Shown in pieces: positions 45,847 through 54,733 of a stretch of DNA of 64,000 bases. The number at the start of each line of letters is the position of its first letter. The stretch's first letter is position 1. The position numbers were made by a program, and so were the translations under genes. The notes below the pieces were generated by a model. The model ran no database searches. It was not told where the DNA came from and worked only from the letters and a program-made list of their open reading frames with translations. Origin of the DNA: Planctomycetota bacterium (GTDB taxonomy: Bacteria > Planctomycetota > UBA8108 > JACQVS01); NCBI GenBank assembly GCA_028280485.1, contig JANQLS010000002.1, positions 42,803 through 106,802 on the forward strand, given 5' to 3'.

Positions 45847-45975
45847 GCCGGAATGGTAATCCTAATTCGTTTCAATGATCAATAGGCCTTCTTAATCTTG
45901 ATTGGCTAAACATTGAATTTTAAAGCGTCTTAGCCTTGCCATACCGGCTCAGAGGGCTGAGCCGACTACTACTTA
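45826..45975. repeat. Paired palindromic element, copy D (REPIN/MITE-like), best preserved
   Basis: The left arm AGTAGTCGGCTCACCCCGTG (from 45827), continuing to AGCCGGAATGG, is mirrored by CCATACCGGCTC.G.GGGCTGAGCCG then ACTACTACTTA at the right. The arms are about 33 bases long with about 80 bases between them. The left arm lies inside the FGE-like coding region and supplies its stop. The rest of the gap to 46103 holds no gene. Confidence 0.85.
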
Positions 45976-46103
45976 GCTGACTAATAGAGTTTAAATTTTC
46001 TCAAAAATCCAATATTAATCCCGCTTGCTCCTTCGACTAAGAGATCAGAAACAGATGTTCAACGCTTTTAATTCTGCGCAATGATTCATAGGACAATTTG
46101 AAG

Positions 46104-47300
46104 ATGCCCAACCTTAACATAATCCTTCTAATGATTATCACCCTGGCGTCCGGTACGAGTATTTACGCCGAAAAGGCTAAAACTAAAAGTACAGTCGATC
46201 CCTACGACGCCCTCTACGATGCCATCCTGCATCGAAACTCCAAGGATGGGAAAATTCATGGGAGCGATGAAGCCGCACCATTAATCTACGAAAATTCCAA
46301 TTTCCCGTTTGATCCAATTTCATTCAAGACATTCGAACCTGCATTAAAAGCATTCGACAGATTACCCGATGCTACGATCCAAAAATACAGTCCAGTTAAA
46401 CGGGTCTTGTTACAGCAACATTTGCTCATGGTTTACCATGGAGTTTTTCCAAAATTGAACAGCAGCTTTAATGTTCCCAATAACAATCGAGTCAAGGTTA
46501 TCGCTCGCCTCTCATCGTTGATGAGACGGTTAGGGCTCACTAAAAAAGAAATCCAAGCTCTTCCTCATACCGGAAGGGCCACGATTCAATCGGGAAAATT
46601 TCCTAGCAAGTTGACTTCTAATGATTCTCAAAAACCATTTTTGCCGGATGATTTGTTCTCTAAAAAGAGTGATTGGGTTTGTGTAGGGAAAACCTCAGGG
46701 ACAAAAAATCGATTTGTTGCCTTCACCGATCGAAGTTCTGCCATTTTCCAATTCGTCAAAGTTCCCGGTGGTCGTTTTGAAACTCTTAAAAGTATCGAGG
46801 CGCTCAACCGAGGTAAAGCCTTTCCCGTTGGAACTCAGTTTGCACTTATAGAGCAACCTTTTCTTCTCACCAATGAAAGACGATCCGTACTTAGTCCCCT
46901 CGTGTCTAGGATTCATTTACGAATTCAGACCGATCAAAAAAAGAACATCAGCAAAGTCCTGGCGGAGTTCACCCTAAATCCCCGAGAGTTAATTAAAGGT
47001 AATGCTGAATTAGGCGTCATCAATAAAAACGAAAAGCAATGGAGAGCCATCTGTTCATTGGGTAGAAAAGATGATCCTTTCGAAAATGGCGAGAATGGCC
47101 CGAAGCATTCACCGATGGGTTGTGAAGATGGTCACGATCAAACCAAAATTCCTTCATGGATACAATTCAACACCCGTGGGTCATTTAAATTCAAAGCCGT
47201 CAATCTAGCTGAAATTACTGAATGCACTAAAAGGGAAGTGTTCGGCAACAATCGAGGAGCCTCGATCGCCAAGTTTTGGTGGAGTCGTTCGGCGGATTAA
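46104..47300 (+). CDS. Secreted protein of unknown function
   Basis: I use ATG 46104, preceded by a weak GGACA, over the TTG two codons earlier. The 398-residue protein begins with a signal peptide ending SIYAEK. A helical N-terminal half (about 60-190; RVLLQQHLLMVYHGVFP) precedes a strand-rich half with FPVGTQFALIEQPFLLTNE and IHLRIQTDQK. A conserved-looking MGCEDGHDQTKIP segment lies near the end. The layout (a 'mean/yield' helical domain then DGHD) is one I have seen in planctomycete hypothetical proteins but cannot name. It is convergent with the next gene with 12 bases between stops. Confidence 0.65.
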   Translation: MPNLNIILLMIITLASGTSIYAEKAKTKSTVDPYDALYDAILHRNSKDGKIHGSDEAAPLIYENSNFPFDPISFKTFEPALKAFDRLPDATIQKYSPVKRVLLQQHLLMVYHGVFPKLNSSFNVPNNNRVKVIARLSSLMRRLGLTKKEIQALPHTGRATIQSGKFPSKLTSNDSQKPFLPDDLFSKKSDWVCVGKTSGTKNRFVAFTDRSSAIFQFVKVPGGRFETLKSIEALNRGKAFPVGTQFALIEQPFLLTNERRSVLSPLVSRIHLRIQTDQKKNISKVLAEFTLNPRELIKGNAELGVINKNEKQWRAICSLGRKDDPFENGENGPKHSPMGCEDGHDQTKIPSWIQFNTRGSFKFKAVNLAEITECTKREVFGNNRGASIAKFWWSRSAD

Positions 47301-47312
47301 GTGGATTTAGAT

Positions 47313-47624
47313 TTAAGTAGCAAAATCCATAATGATCGTAATAACACGGGAAATCGCTTCATTTAAATTATTATGCGCTGACGGTTTCAGATTATATTCT
47401 CCTTCTCTCGGGGGTGCTACGATCCAGTGTTCTTGCCCCTTAATCACAAAGATGATATGAGAGTAATTTACCAACTCACCCGCACTACACTCTGATTTTT
47501 TCCCGTAAATGATCATGAGTTGGTCTTTGTGGAGACGGGCGTTGAATCCCTTATCTATAAGATACTCCATAGCTTGTTGTAAGGTATTTAGAGTATTTTT
47601 TGAGATATCTGATTCAGGGGACAT
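47313..47624 (-). CDS. Small protein of unknown function
   Basis: The start is placed at the internal ATG 47624, giving 103 residues; an upstream ATG at 47657 adds 11 hydrophobic residues. The protein is soluble and mixed alpha/beta, with a central HIIFVIKGQEHWIVAPPREGEYNL strand pair and a C-terminal amphipathic helix. Nothing recognisable. It is co-directional with the HEAT lipoprotein gene upstream. Confidence 0.5.
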   Translation of the reverse strand: MSPESDISKNTLNTLQQAMEYLIDKGFNARLHKDQLMIIYGKKSECSAGELVNYSHIIFVIKGQEHWIVAPPREGEYNLKPSAHNNLNEAISRVITIIMDFAT

Positions 47625-47692
47625 AGTACAAACTATATAGCTTTTAATTAAGAGCATATGATTGAAGCTTGGGGAAACAGCGGATCATCGGC

Positions 47693-49228
47693 TTAATCCT
47701 TATCCCCAAATTCTAAAAACAAAATTGTTTTCTGTAGAAGGACTTTAAGATCTCTATTCTCCTTCGTGTTGTCAGCAATTGTTTTCAGTTCATTTACAAC
47801 GGACTTCGCTTCTGGTTTTAAATGGCGAAGAAGTACAGCGCCCTGGTTGGCATAATTTACATTTTCTTGCTTGAGGAGACTCAAGCAATCTTGGACTGCT
47901 CGATCTTTTAAAGTTTTCATTTTAATTAGGGATTTAATAATCGTGATTTTCCGCCCGAGCTTGGATTCATTTTTAGCACTCACTGGAATGTCATAAAACT
48001 GGGAAGCGAGATGAGCTGCCGGTGAGCCAATGTTAGCTAAGGCTTTAATAGCTCGTTCTTGTTCATTGAAATCCAGACTCTTGAGATCTTTAGCGATGAT
48101 GGGAATCGCATCGACAGCTCGAGCCCCAAATGAAGATAGTGAGTAAGCCAACATCTTCATTGAGGTTGAGTTCAAATTCTCCGTCATTTGTTGGTGGATC
48201 GCATCGAAGATTTTATCTATATCGTGATCTTTAAAATGAGCGAGGGTCGAGGCTGTTGCCTGACGAACCTCTTCAGGCTCTTTTTGATTCTCCAATATTT
48301 TAATGAGTTCAGAAATCAGGTTTTCGTTTGCAGGAGCTTCTTTTAATTTTTCTAAAGCCACCAATCTGTCTTTTGGTCTGACTTTTCTACTTCTCGCTTT
48401 TAAAAGTACTCTACGAGGCTCAATGCCTGAAATCCCTAAACTCTTTCGCGCCTTTGCTGCTTCTTCGGCAATTGAACGATCCTGGATATAAAGAAGTTTG
48501 TTTAAAATTGGTATTGCCGCATCTGCATTTTTACCGATGCCATTGATGGCTTTTATGCAACCCACTGCGAGAAATGGATCATTTCGACTGTTTGAAGCTT
48601 TTCTCTTATGAATATGTTCGAGAATTGAAATGAGTTGGGGTACCGCCTCTGCCTTCTCCGTGCCTATTACTGAGAAGACCATTGCAAGTTCACTACCGGC
48701 AAGCCCTTCATTATTAGGCCTTTCAAACCTTTTTAAATGTCGGATTAATATTGGGATTTTTGTTTCAATATGTTTACGTAAATGAACTCGTTTTGATGAA
48801 GATTTATGAATGGCAGTTGCAGCACAAAATCGAATGTGTGGGTCATCGTGATCCAAGAGGGAAAGAGTTCTGTCCACGCCTGCTTCACTTGCTTTAGCTA
48901 ACACTTCTGTTGCGTACATCTGATAATCTAATTGATCATCGCTTGGATTTTTAATAAGTATTTCTAAGGCTTCAAATACTTCAGAATTCCATACTCCTGC
49001 TTGAGTCAAGAGTTCATAGGCCTTCTTCCTATCTGATTCTTCATTTTTAGAATCCTGAATAATTGCTACAAGTGCTTTAGCTGCTTCGCCTGGATTCTCA
49101 CCTGAGCGAAGTTGTTCCGACCAACTCGATAGGGATTGCCCATTGTAACTAACTTCACAACTCATATTGAGGGTAGTCAGCACGACTAAGAAGATCCAGG
49201 TAGGGAGAATATATCGATTTACTGCCAT
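47693..49228 (-). CDS. HEAT-repeat lipoprotein
   Basis: Using ATG 49228 the product has 511 residues and a lipobox LNMSC (Cys24). The body is about ten helical hairpins, many with the HEAT pattern: LSLLDHDDPHIRFCAATAIHK, ELIKILENQKEPEEVRQATASTLAHFKDHDIDKI, and similar. These are protein-binding scaffolds; a lipid-anchored scaffold in the periplasm is inferred. Planctomycetes have many such exported HEAT proteins. It follows the FecR-like gene on the same strand by about 150 bases. Confidence 0.8.
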   Translation of the reverse strand: MAVNRYILPTWIFLVVLTTLNMSCEVSYNGQSLSSWSEQLRSGENPGEAAKALVAIIQDSKNEESDRKKAYELLTQAGVWNSEVFEALEILIKNPSDDQLDYQMYATEVLAKASEAGVDRTLSLLDHDDPHIRFCAATAIHKSSSKRVHLRKHIETKIPILIRHLKRFERPNNEGLAGSELAMVFSVIGTEKAEAVPQLISILEHIHKRKASNSRNDPFLAVGCIKAINGIGKNADAAIPILNKLLYIQDRSIAEEAAKARKSLGISGIEPRRVLLKARSRKVRPKDRLVALEKLKEAPANENLISELIKILENQKEPEEVRQATASTLAHFKDHDIDKIFDAIHQQMTENLNSTSMKMLAYSLSSFGARAVDAIPIIAKDLKSLDFNEQERAIKALANIGSPAAHLASQFYDIPVSAKNESKLGRKITIIKSLIKMKTLKDRAVQDCLSLLKQENVNYANQGAVLLRHLKPEAKSVVNELKTIADNTKENRDLKVLLQKTILFLEFGDKD

Positions 49229-49380
49229 TAGGAGAGCCTCAGAACAAGCTTCATTCATTTAAAAACTAAAGAGTATATAGAAGTAAGGATAAACTTCTTG
49301 GCTGTATAAACAATTAGTCCTGAGATTTCAATATAGAATCAAAATCAATAATTACTTGTGGAATTTCCTTTTTATTTGTA

Positions 49381-50331
49381 TTAACCCCTACCCGGATTTA
49401 ACCCCAACTTCAACGTTCCCGCCACAACCTTCGATTTTACTCCGGGCTTGATGATCAAGTATTGCCCTCGGCGAAGAGTGAAAGACCGTTTCACTCCGTC
49501 CTCTTCAAATTCGACACTCACTCGGTTGACGGCGGCTTCAACCGCCAATTGCTTTTTATTGACTTGAACTGCGACTTGACCCTTATTCAACCTTACTGTT
49601 CCCAGGGCGCAATGAATTTCGGTGGGGAGTTTATCCGTCTTCGACATGTTCGTGACATGGATAATCCCTTTTTCAAGTGAGAGTAGTCGTTGACCTTTTG
49701 TTTCATTGAATTGAATGGCAGAGTTGCGTTCGATGTTGATCGTCACATTTCCATCGTAACGAAATTCGGAGGCGCCCCAGGGACAGGTGAAAAGTCTTTG
49801 ATTCATGGGTGGGGCTTTACCCGATTTTAAATATTCAATCTCAGGTTTTTGGTTGGCATTCAGTTTTGTCACCATAAGCAATCCCCGAATGCTGTGAATT
49901 TGCAGTCCCTCTGCTTCAACTGATTTTGTGGGTTTGGGAGTTTGAATGATGGCAGTTGTTTTTTCGAGCTCAGAGATTCGCTCGTTGAGCGTGACGATGT
50001 TTGTGCGCTCCTCGTCGAGTTCATTGGCTACATATGCAGCCACTCCCCATCCAGAAAGAGCTATGAGCAATAAGGTCGCTGCGACTGCGATCCAAGCTCT
50101 CGGTGAACGACTGGAAAAAATTTGAGAGGTAGGATTATTCTCCGACAATTCTGAGCACAACTCTGAGCTGCTCAAAGTTTCCCGCAGATGAACTTCCTGG
50201 TAGGCTTCACTGAGCAAGGCATCAGCAACTGTCGGATCGTTCTCCAGTGCTTCTTCGAGTTCTTGCAGCTGGTCAGGCGTTGCTTCGCCGGCAAGATATT
50301 TTGCAATGAGTTCTTCTTTTGAATCTTTCAT
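49381..50331 (-). CDS. FecR-like anti-sigma/regulatory membrane protein
   Basis: The protein has 316 residues. An N-terminal cytoplasmic helix region (about 1-75) with EELIAKYLAGEATPDQLQELEEALENDP replaces a zinc-finger anti-sigma domain; it binds sigma by analogy. A membrane helix lies at about 80-105, followed by a short coiled coil. A FecR-type periplasmic beta domain (about 170-300) ends with KGIIHVTN and VAVQVNKKQLAVEAAVNRVSVEF. Its start overlaps the stop of the ECF sigma gene (ATGA), so the pair are translationally coupled. This is the usual partner arrangement for this sigma family. Confidence 0.85.
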   Translation of the reverse strand: MKDSKEELIAKYLAGEATPDQLQELEEALENDPTVADALLSEAYQEVHLRETLSSSELCSELSENNPTSQIFSSRSPRAWIAVAATLLLIALSGWGVAAYVANELDEERTNIVTLNERISELEKTTAIIQTPKPTKSVEAEGLQIHSIRGLLMVTKLNANQKPEIEYLKSGKAPPMNQRLFTCPWGASEFRYDGNVTINIERNSAIQFNETKGQRLLSLEKGIIHVTNMSKTDKLPTEIHCALGTVRLNKGQVAVQVNKKQLAVEAAVNRVSVEFEEDGVKRSFTLRRGQYLIIKPGVKSKVVAGTLKLGLNPGRG

Positions 50332-50840
50332 ATCTTAGCCAGCTTTCGTAAAACACATTCACGTAACGCTCGACGCGTTCGGGTGAGGATCATTTCTACG
50401 GCGCCCACCTTCTTTCCCATCTTTTCGGCGATCTGTCGTGAGCGCAGGCCTACTGTATATTTGAGATTCAAAACTTCTCTCGCTTTGCCCTCGACACTCC
50501 CGAGGCATTCAGCCAACACTGCCAAATTTTGATCGGCCTCAACGGCAGCTCGATCGGCGGCCTCCACGAGTTGATCGAGAAATTGTACATCGAGAACGAG
50601 GCGATCTCTTGCTTCAGATCGTCGCCAACGGAGGATTTCGATGCGTGCTACTCCTAAAGCCCAACTTCTAAAAGGGCGTTCGGGATCATACTGCGGCCAT
50701 TTTTCCCATAGGGCTACCGCTACATTTTGCATTAAATCTTCGGCGATATTCATGTCGCCCGTAGCGGCCAACAGAAAAGCTCGAATGGATCTTTCAGCGC
50801 GAACAAAGAGCGCCATGAATTCTTGACGTTTTTCTACCAT
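50328..50840 (-). CDS. ECF sigma factor, planctomycete/verrucomicrobium (TIGR02989-like) type
   Basis: The protein has 170 residues. The sigma-2 region holds FVRAERSIRAFLLAATGDMNIAEDLMQNVAVALWEKWPQYDPERPFRSWALGVARIEILRWRR, with the D-A-E-D-like acidic block and the RSWALGVAR core-binding segment. The sigma-4 region (about 110-165) has LNLKYTVGLRSRQIAEKMGKKVGAVEMILTRTRRALRECV, a helix-turn-helix. This short, Trp-rich version is characteristic of the Rhodopirellula/Verrucomicrobium family. The downstream FecR-like gene is its likely regulator. Targets are unknown; the tandem FGE-dockerin genes divergent from it are candidates. Confidence 0.88.
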   Translation of the reverse strand: MVEKRQEFMALFVRAERSIRAFLLAATGDMNIAEDLMQNVAVALWEKWPQYDPERPFRSWALGVARIEILRWRRSEARDRLVLDVQFLDQLVEAADRAAVEADQNLAVLAECLGSVEGKAREVLNLKYTVGLRSRQIAEKMGKKVGAVEMILTRTRRALRECVLRKLAKI

Positions 50841-51081
50841 AAGAAGGATCCACCGGTGTTTCCGTTTCCCAACAACTAATTTTAATATTTTTAAATCTTT
50901 TTAGCTCTTCTCCTGCTTGGAACCAGCGTATTCAGTTTCTCCCCATAATTTTTAATTGGCCCGTTGGGATTATTCCTTTTCGGTGGATTTAAAGGTGCAG
51001 CACGAATTGTACATAGAAGCCCATGTACCTGAGAGCAACAGAGATGAAAGCAACCAAGAGCTGGGTTGAAAGGAGAGCATC

Positions 51082-52212
51082 ATGCGTTCATTGTTAATTG
51101 TACTGGTCATATTGCTTCATTCGAAACTTGTATTTGGCCAAGTTGAATTCGAATGGGCTTTTGTGGGAGATCCCGAGAATCCTAAAAATGAAGATTACCA
51201 ACAGATTATCAGGGGAACTGTAGACTACGAGTATCTGATCAGTAAGCACGAAGTCACGAATGAGCAATACGCCGAATTCTTGAATCATGTTGCTTTAGAG
51301 GATCCACACGAGCTTTTTACGCCATTGATGCGAATTCGACGATCTGGAACAAGTGGTAACTACAATTATTCTCCCGAACCTGGTTACGAAAGACACCCTG
51401 TCACTTACATTCGCTTTTTTGATGCTATGCGATTCGTCAATTGGCTTGAAAACGGGCAAGGCCTAGGAGGCACTGAGGACGGCACCTATGCCGTTACCGA
51501 TGGTGCCACTGAAACTCGAGCTCCTAACTCGACCTATTTTATTCCGAGTGAAAACGAATGGCATAAAGCTGCCTATTACGATCCCACTCTGAATGATGGA
51601 GAGGGCGGTTATTGGCGATGGGCCACTCAGAATGATGATATTCCTTCGTTTGTCGCTCCTCCGGGAGGAACGAACAGTATCAACGCTTCTGATAGTAATC
51701 TCGACAGCACAACAGAAGTGGGGGCCTACGAGAATTCAACAAGCTACTATGGAACTTTTGATCAAACCGGAAATGTTTTCGAGTGGATTGAAGATGTGGA
51801 TCCTAACCATCCCTTTAGGGGGATGCGAGGAGGATCTTGGCTTAGTAGCGCATTCCTCTTTTCTTTGAACACTCGGCCCTCAATCCGAAGTACGGTTAGA
51901 TCTGGGGTTGGTTTCCGGGTTGCTAGTCGAGTCGACACGTTTCGCCGAGGGGATTGTAATGACGATAGCACGGTCGACATTTCCGATCCGATCTTCACCC
52001 TTCGATCCTTATTCCTCACCCAAGAACATCTTAACTGTGAAGATGCTTGTGACGCCAATGACGACGGAGAGATTTCTCTCTCCGATGCTGTTTTGGCTTT
52101 CGAAGAACTGTTCCAAATTGAATCTCCTATTCCTGCTCCCGGCGCGAGTGATTGTGGTTTTGATCCGACAACTGATGGCATGCGTTGCCTCGGGAATAAA
52201 AGCTGTCTTTAA
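51082..52212 (+). CDS. Secreted FGE-like protein with dockerin-type C-terminus (tandem copy 1)
   Basis: A strong ribosome site (AAGGAG at 51070-51075) precedes ATG 51082. The 376-residue protein has a signal peptide ending FGQ. The FGE fold has YLISKHEVTNEQYAEFLNH, HPVTYIRFFDAMRFVNWL, FIPSENEWHKAAYYDPTL, GTFDQTGNVFEWIED, MRGGSW and GVGFRVAS. No cysteine pair follows MRGGSW. Residues about 300-376 form two dockerin-like calcium loops (RGDCNDDSTVDISDPIFTL and DACDANDDGEISLSDA), ending in a Cys-rich tail. The dockerin-type module may anchor the protein to surface partners; the FGE domain is probably non-enzymatic. Confidence 0.85.
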   Translation: MRSLLIVLVILLHSKLVFGQVEFEWAFVGDPENPKNEDYQQIIRGTVDYEYLISKHEVTNEQYAEFLNHVALEDPHELFTPLMRIRRSGTSGNYNYSPEPGYERHPVTYIRFFDAMRFVNWLENGQGLGGTEDGTYAVTDGATETRAPNSTYFIPSENEWHKAAYYDPTLNDGEGGYWRWATQNDDIPSFVAPPGGTNSINASDSNLDSTTEVGAYENSTSYYGTFDQTGNVFEWIEDVDPNHPFRGMRGGSWLSSAFLFSLNTRPSIRSTVRSGVGFRVASRVDTFRRGDCNDDSTVDISDPIFTLRSLFLTQEHLNCEDACDANDDGEISLSDAVLAFEELFQIESPIPAPGASDCGFDPTTDGMRCLGNKSCL

Positions 52213-52255
52213 GGGATCAAGAGCAATTTTAACATCGGAATGAAAGGAATCGTTG

Positions 52256-53377
52256 ATGCGCATAACTTCTATATTGATGACCTTAATTTGTTCTTCGGAT
52301 TCTGTCTTGGGTCAAGTTGAATTCGAGTGGGCACACGTGGGCGATCCCGGGAATCGAGGTGATCGAATTTCTGGCCTGGGAGCCGTAGATTATGAATTCT
52401 TAATCAGCAAGCATGAAGTGACCAATGAACAGTACGCTGAATTTTTGAATCACGTAGCAGCAGTTGATCCTCATGAACTGTTCGTCGAGAGAATGCGTAT
52501 TCAACGAGAAGGTACTAGCGGTAATTTCAGGTACTCGCCAGCTCCTGGATTTGAAAAACATCCCGTTACGCACATCCGCTTTTTTGATGCTATGCGTTTC
52601 GTGAATTGGCTTGAGAATGGACAGACTTTTGGAGGAACTGAAGATGGTGTCTATTCAGTAGATGATGGCAGTAATGAAACTCGAAACGATAAGGCGACCT
52701 ATTTTATTCCCAGCGAGAATGAATGGCACAAAGCTGCATACTACGATCCAACATTGAATAACGGTACGGGTGGTTATTGGCGTTGGGCTACGCAGAGTAA
52801 TGTCTTCCCGACCTCCCAAGCCCCACCCGGCGATTCAAATAGTGTGAATACTGGAGAGGCCAAGCTCGGAGGACCCACCGAAGTTGGGGCATACCGCGAT
52901 TCAACAAGCTACTACGGAACTTACGACCAATTGGGCAATCTTTGGGAATGGATTGATAAGTTAGATGAGGCCCATCCCCATCGGAACATTCGGGGAACGG
53001 CTTGGTCGGGCAGCCCCACGAATATAAGGATTGATATCGCAGCAAAAGTTCGAAGCAACGGAGTCTCCGACATCGGTTTTAGAATTGCGCGAAGAGTTGA
53101 AACATTCCGGCGTGGGGATTGTAACTCAGATAGCACTTTCGATATTTCGGATCCCATTTATGCTCTTCGATCCTTATTTCTGGGTCAAGGTGAGCCCATT
53201 TGTGGGGATGCTTGTGACGCAAATGATGATGGAGAAATCACTCTAACGGACTCGATCTTAGCCATGGAAATCTTGTTCAGTCAGCAAAGCCCACTGGTTT
53301 CACCAGGAAGTATCGAATGTGGAATCGATCCGACTGATGATGAGATGAGGTGTGAGTTTAATTTGAGTTGCCATTAA
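52256..53377 (+). CDS. Secreted FGE-like protein with dockerin-type C-terminus (tandem copy 2)
   Basis: AAAGGA (52240-52245) precedes TTG 52253 and ATG 52256; I use the ATG. The 373-residue product matches the preceding gene along its whole length (YEFLISKHEVTNEQYAEFLNH, GDCNSDSTFDISDPIYALRSLFL, ANDDGEITLTDSILAME), so the pair arose by tandem duplication. Divergence is greatest in the region just before the dockerin loops: the RGG segment is changed to IRGTAW. No catalytic cysteine pair is present. It lies 43 bases after copy 1, probably on one transcript. Confidence 0.85.
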   Translation: MRITSILMTLICSSDSVLGQVEFEWAHVGDPGNRGDRISGLGAVDYEFLISKHEVTNEQYAEFLNHVAAVDPHELFVERMRIQREGTSGNFRYSPAPGFEKHPVTHIRFFDAMRFVNWLENGQTFGGTEDGVYSVDDGSNETRNDKATYFIPSENEWHKAAYYDPTLNNGTGGYWRWATQSNVFPTSQAPPGDSNSVNTGEAKLGGPTEVGAYRDSTSYYGTYDQLGNLWEWIDKLDEAHPHRNIRGTAWSGSPTNIRIDIAAKVRSNGVSDIGFRIARRVETFRRGDCNSDSTFDISDPIYALRSLFLGQGEPICGDACDANDDGEITLTDSILAMEILFSQQSPLVSPGSIECGIDPTDDEMRCEFNLSCH

Positions 53378-53411
53378 TACTTCATTCCATACCTCGACCC
53401 GATGATGGGGC

Positions 53412-53822
53412 TCAATTTGAACCTCTGTGATAAACCCAACAATCTCCTTCACAGACGGAAAATTGATGCCCCTCATCAATTTTGAATGTGAATTCTCTCG
53501 CACCGGAATTTTGATTTAAAAATAAAGGTTCGATGATCTTTAAATTTTTGCTTTGAACCTTTCCGTAGACCTCATCGATGCTGGTTAGAAAAACGTATAG
53601 GGTTTGCCCCACGCCCAGAGGTTTTTCAAGAACTCCTTCAAACCGATGATGGTCATGGGCTAAACGTTCATGAAGAAGTAAAGAGGGTGTGTTTTTTTCA
53701 TCGATTAAAATATCGAATTCAGAGCCACCGTGGGCACTTTTCCAATCAAAGAGTTCACTGAAGAGCTTTGAAGTCGACTGTACGTCCTTTACCGCGATCA
53801 TTAAAATAGGTGCAGTTGCCAT
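53412..53822 (-). CDS. VOC/glyoxalase-fold protein
   Basis: The 136-residue protein opens with APILMIAVKDVQSTSKLFSELFDWKSAHGGSEFDILID, the start of a vicinal-oxygen-chelate module: a conserved 'V.D...S...F..LF.W' helix-strand pair. A second half ends IDEGHQFSVCEGDC. The metal ligands of true glyoxalases (H/E) are partly visible, so function is open: lyase, dioxygenase-like or binding protein. Cytoplasmic. It is convergent with the dockerin pair and divergent from the acetyltransferase. Confidence 0.75.
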   Translation of the reverse strand: MATAPILMIAVKDVQSTSKLFSELFDWKSAHGGSEFDILIDEKNTPSLLLHERLAHDHHRFEGVLEKPLGVGQTLYVFLTSIDEVYGKVQSKNLKIIEPLFLNQNSGAREFTFKIDEGHQFSVCEGDCWVYHRGSN

Positions 53823-53927
53823 TATTATTCTCGATAATTTGTTGCATTTAGTTACTAATCAAAAATCTAAATTCGTATAAAGTGAGGAGCTGAGAAGAAG
53901 AATTAATATATTAGATGGTGTGCTCAA

Positions 53928-54422
53928 GTGTCTAAGATTGAAATTATCAAAGCGGATTTAAAACTGAAGGAACATCAAAAAGCAGTGCTTGAGTTGATGG
54001 ATGCTTACGCTCAAGACCCGATGGGAGATGCTCAGCCTCTATCCGCTTATGCTAAAAAGAATCTCATCAAAGGCCTTCAAGATCATCCGACCACATTGGT
54101 TTTTTTAGCTTTTAAATCCTCTGATGCGTACGGGATTGCAACTTGCTTTCGTGGGTTTTCTACATTTCGAGCTAAGCCGCTCATCAACCTGAGTGACTTC
54201 TATGTCAATCCTGACCTAAGGGGATTCGGAGTGGGGCGTTTACTCTTGAAGGCCATTGAGAAGGAGGCGATCTCTTCGGGTTGTTGCAAGATCACCCTGG
54301 AGGTTCAAGAGAACAATAAGGTAGCTCAAACGATTTATAGTAATTTTGGCTTTTCTCAAGCCGTCTACCCCGCCGATGCCGATGGGGGTGGATCCTTATA
54401 TATGGTGAAAGACTTACCCTAA
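53928..54422 (+). CDS. GNAT-family N-acetyltransferase
   Basis: The start is GTG 53928 (164 residues); no ATG in frame is earlier. The acetyl-CoA binding motif A reads LSDFYVNPDLRGFGVGRLLLKAIEKEA, with the R-G-F-G-V-G pyrophosphate loop. A following LEVQENNKVAQTIYSNFGFSQ is motif B, typical of the family. The substrate amine is unknown. Cytoplasmic. It is divergent from the VOC gene and upstream of a long gap before the radical SAM gene. Confidence 0.85.
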   Translation: MSKIEIIKADLKLKEHQKAVLELMDAYAQDPMGDAQPLSAYAKKNLIKGLQDHPTTLVFLAFKSSDAYGIATCFRGFSTFRAKPLINLSDFYVNPDLRGFGVGRLLLKAIEKEAISSGCCKITLEVQENNKVAQTIYSNFGFSQAVYPADADGGGSLYMVKDLP

Positions 54423-54733
54423 TCTCCCTCAAGGAGAGTGGGTCATTCATCGCTCTTTCCGGGTCTCCCAATCTAAGAATTGAGAATGAGGATCGATCTC
54501 AATCTCCTCGGTTCAGGAGGGGATCGCCGTTCAACAAAGACAGGGAGCAAACTTTAACTCATTAAATGGCAGTATTTTATGGGGTGGCGACTTAATGAGA
54601 ATCAAATTATAAGCCTTTAAGTCCTATATATAATTAAACACTTGACTCTCTAATGCAGAGTAAATATTATTGCAAAGCAGTTGCTGAAACAAAGCAACTG
54701 TTGATGAATTGAACTTCTGCAAAGGAGAGTGAG
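54423..54733. other. Intergenic region with one 8-bp hairpin
   Basis: CAGTTGCT (54678-54685) and AGCAACTG (54693-54700) pair around the loop GAAACAA, about 35 bases ahead of the radical SAM start. Because that enzyme binds cobalamin, a riboswitch was considered; no B12-box-like sequence or conserved core was found. Otherwise nothing was seen in these 311 bases. Confidence 0.4.

Noticed and set aside
54423..54733. Cobalamin riboswitch before the B12/radical SAM gene
   Set aside because: Only a single 8-bp hairpin is visible; no B12-box-like or core motif was found.
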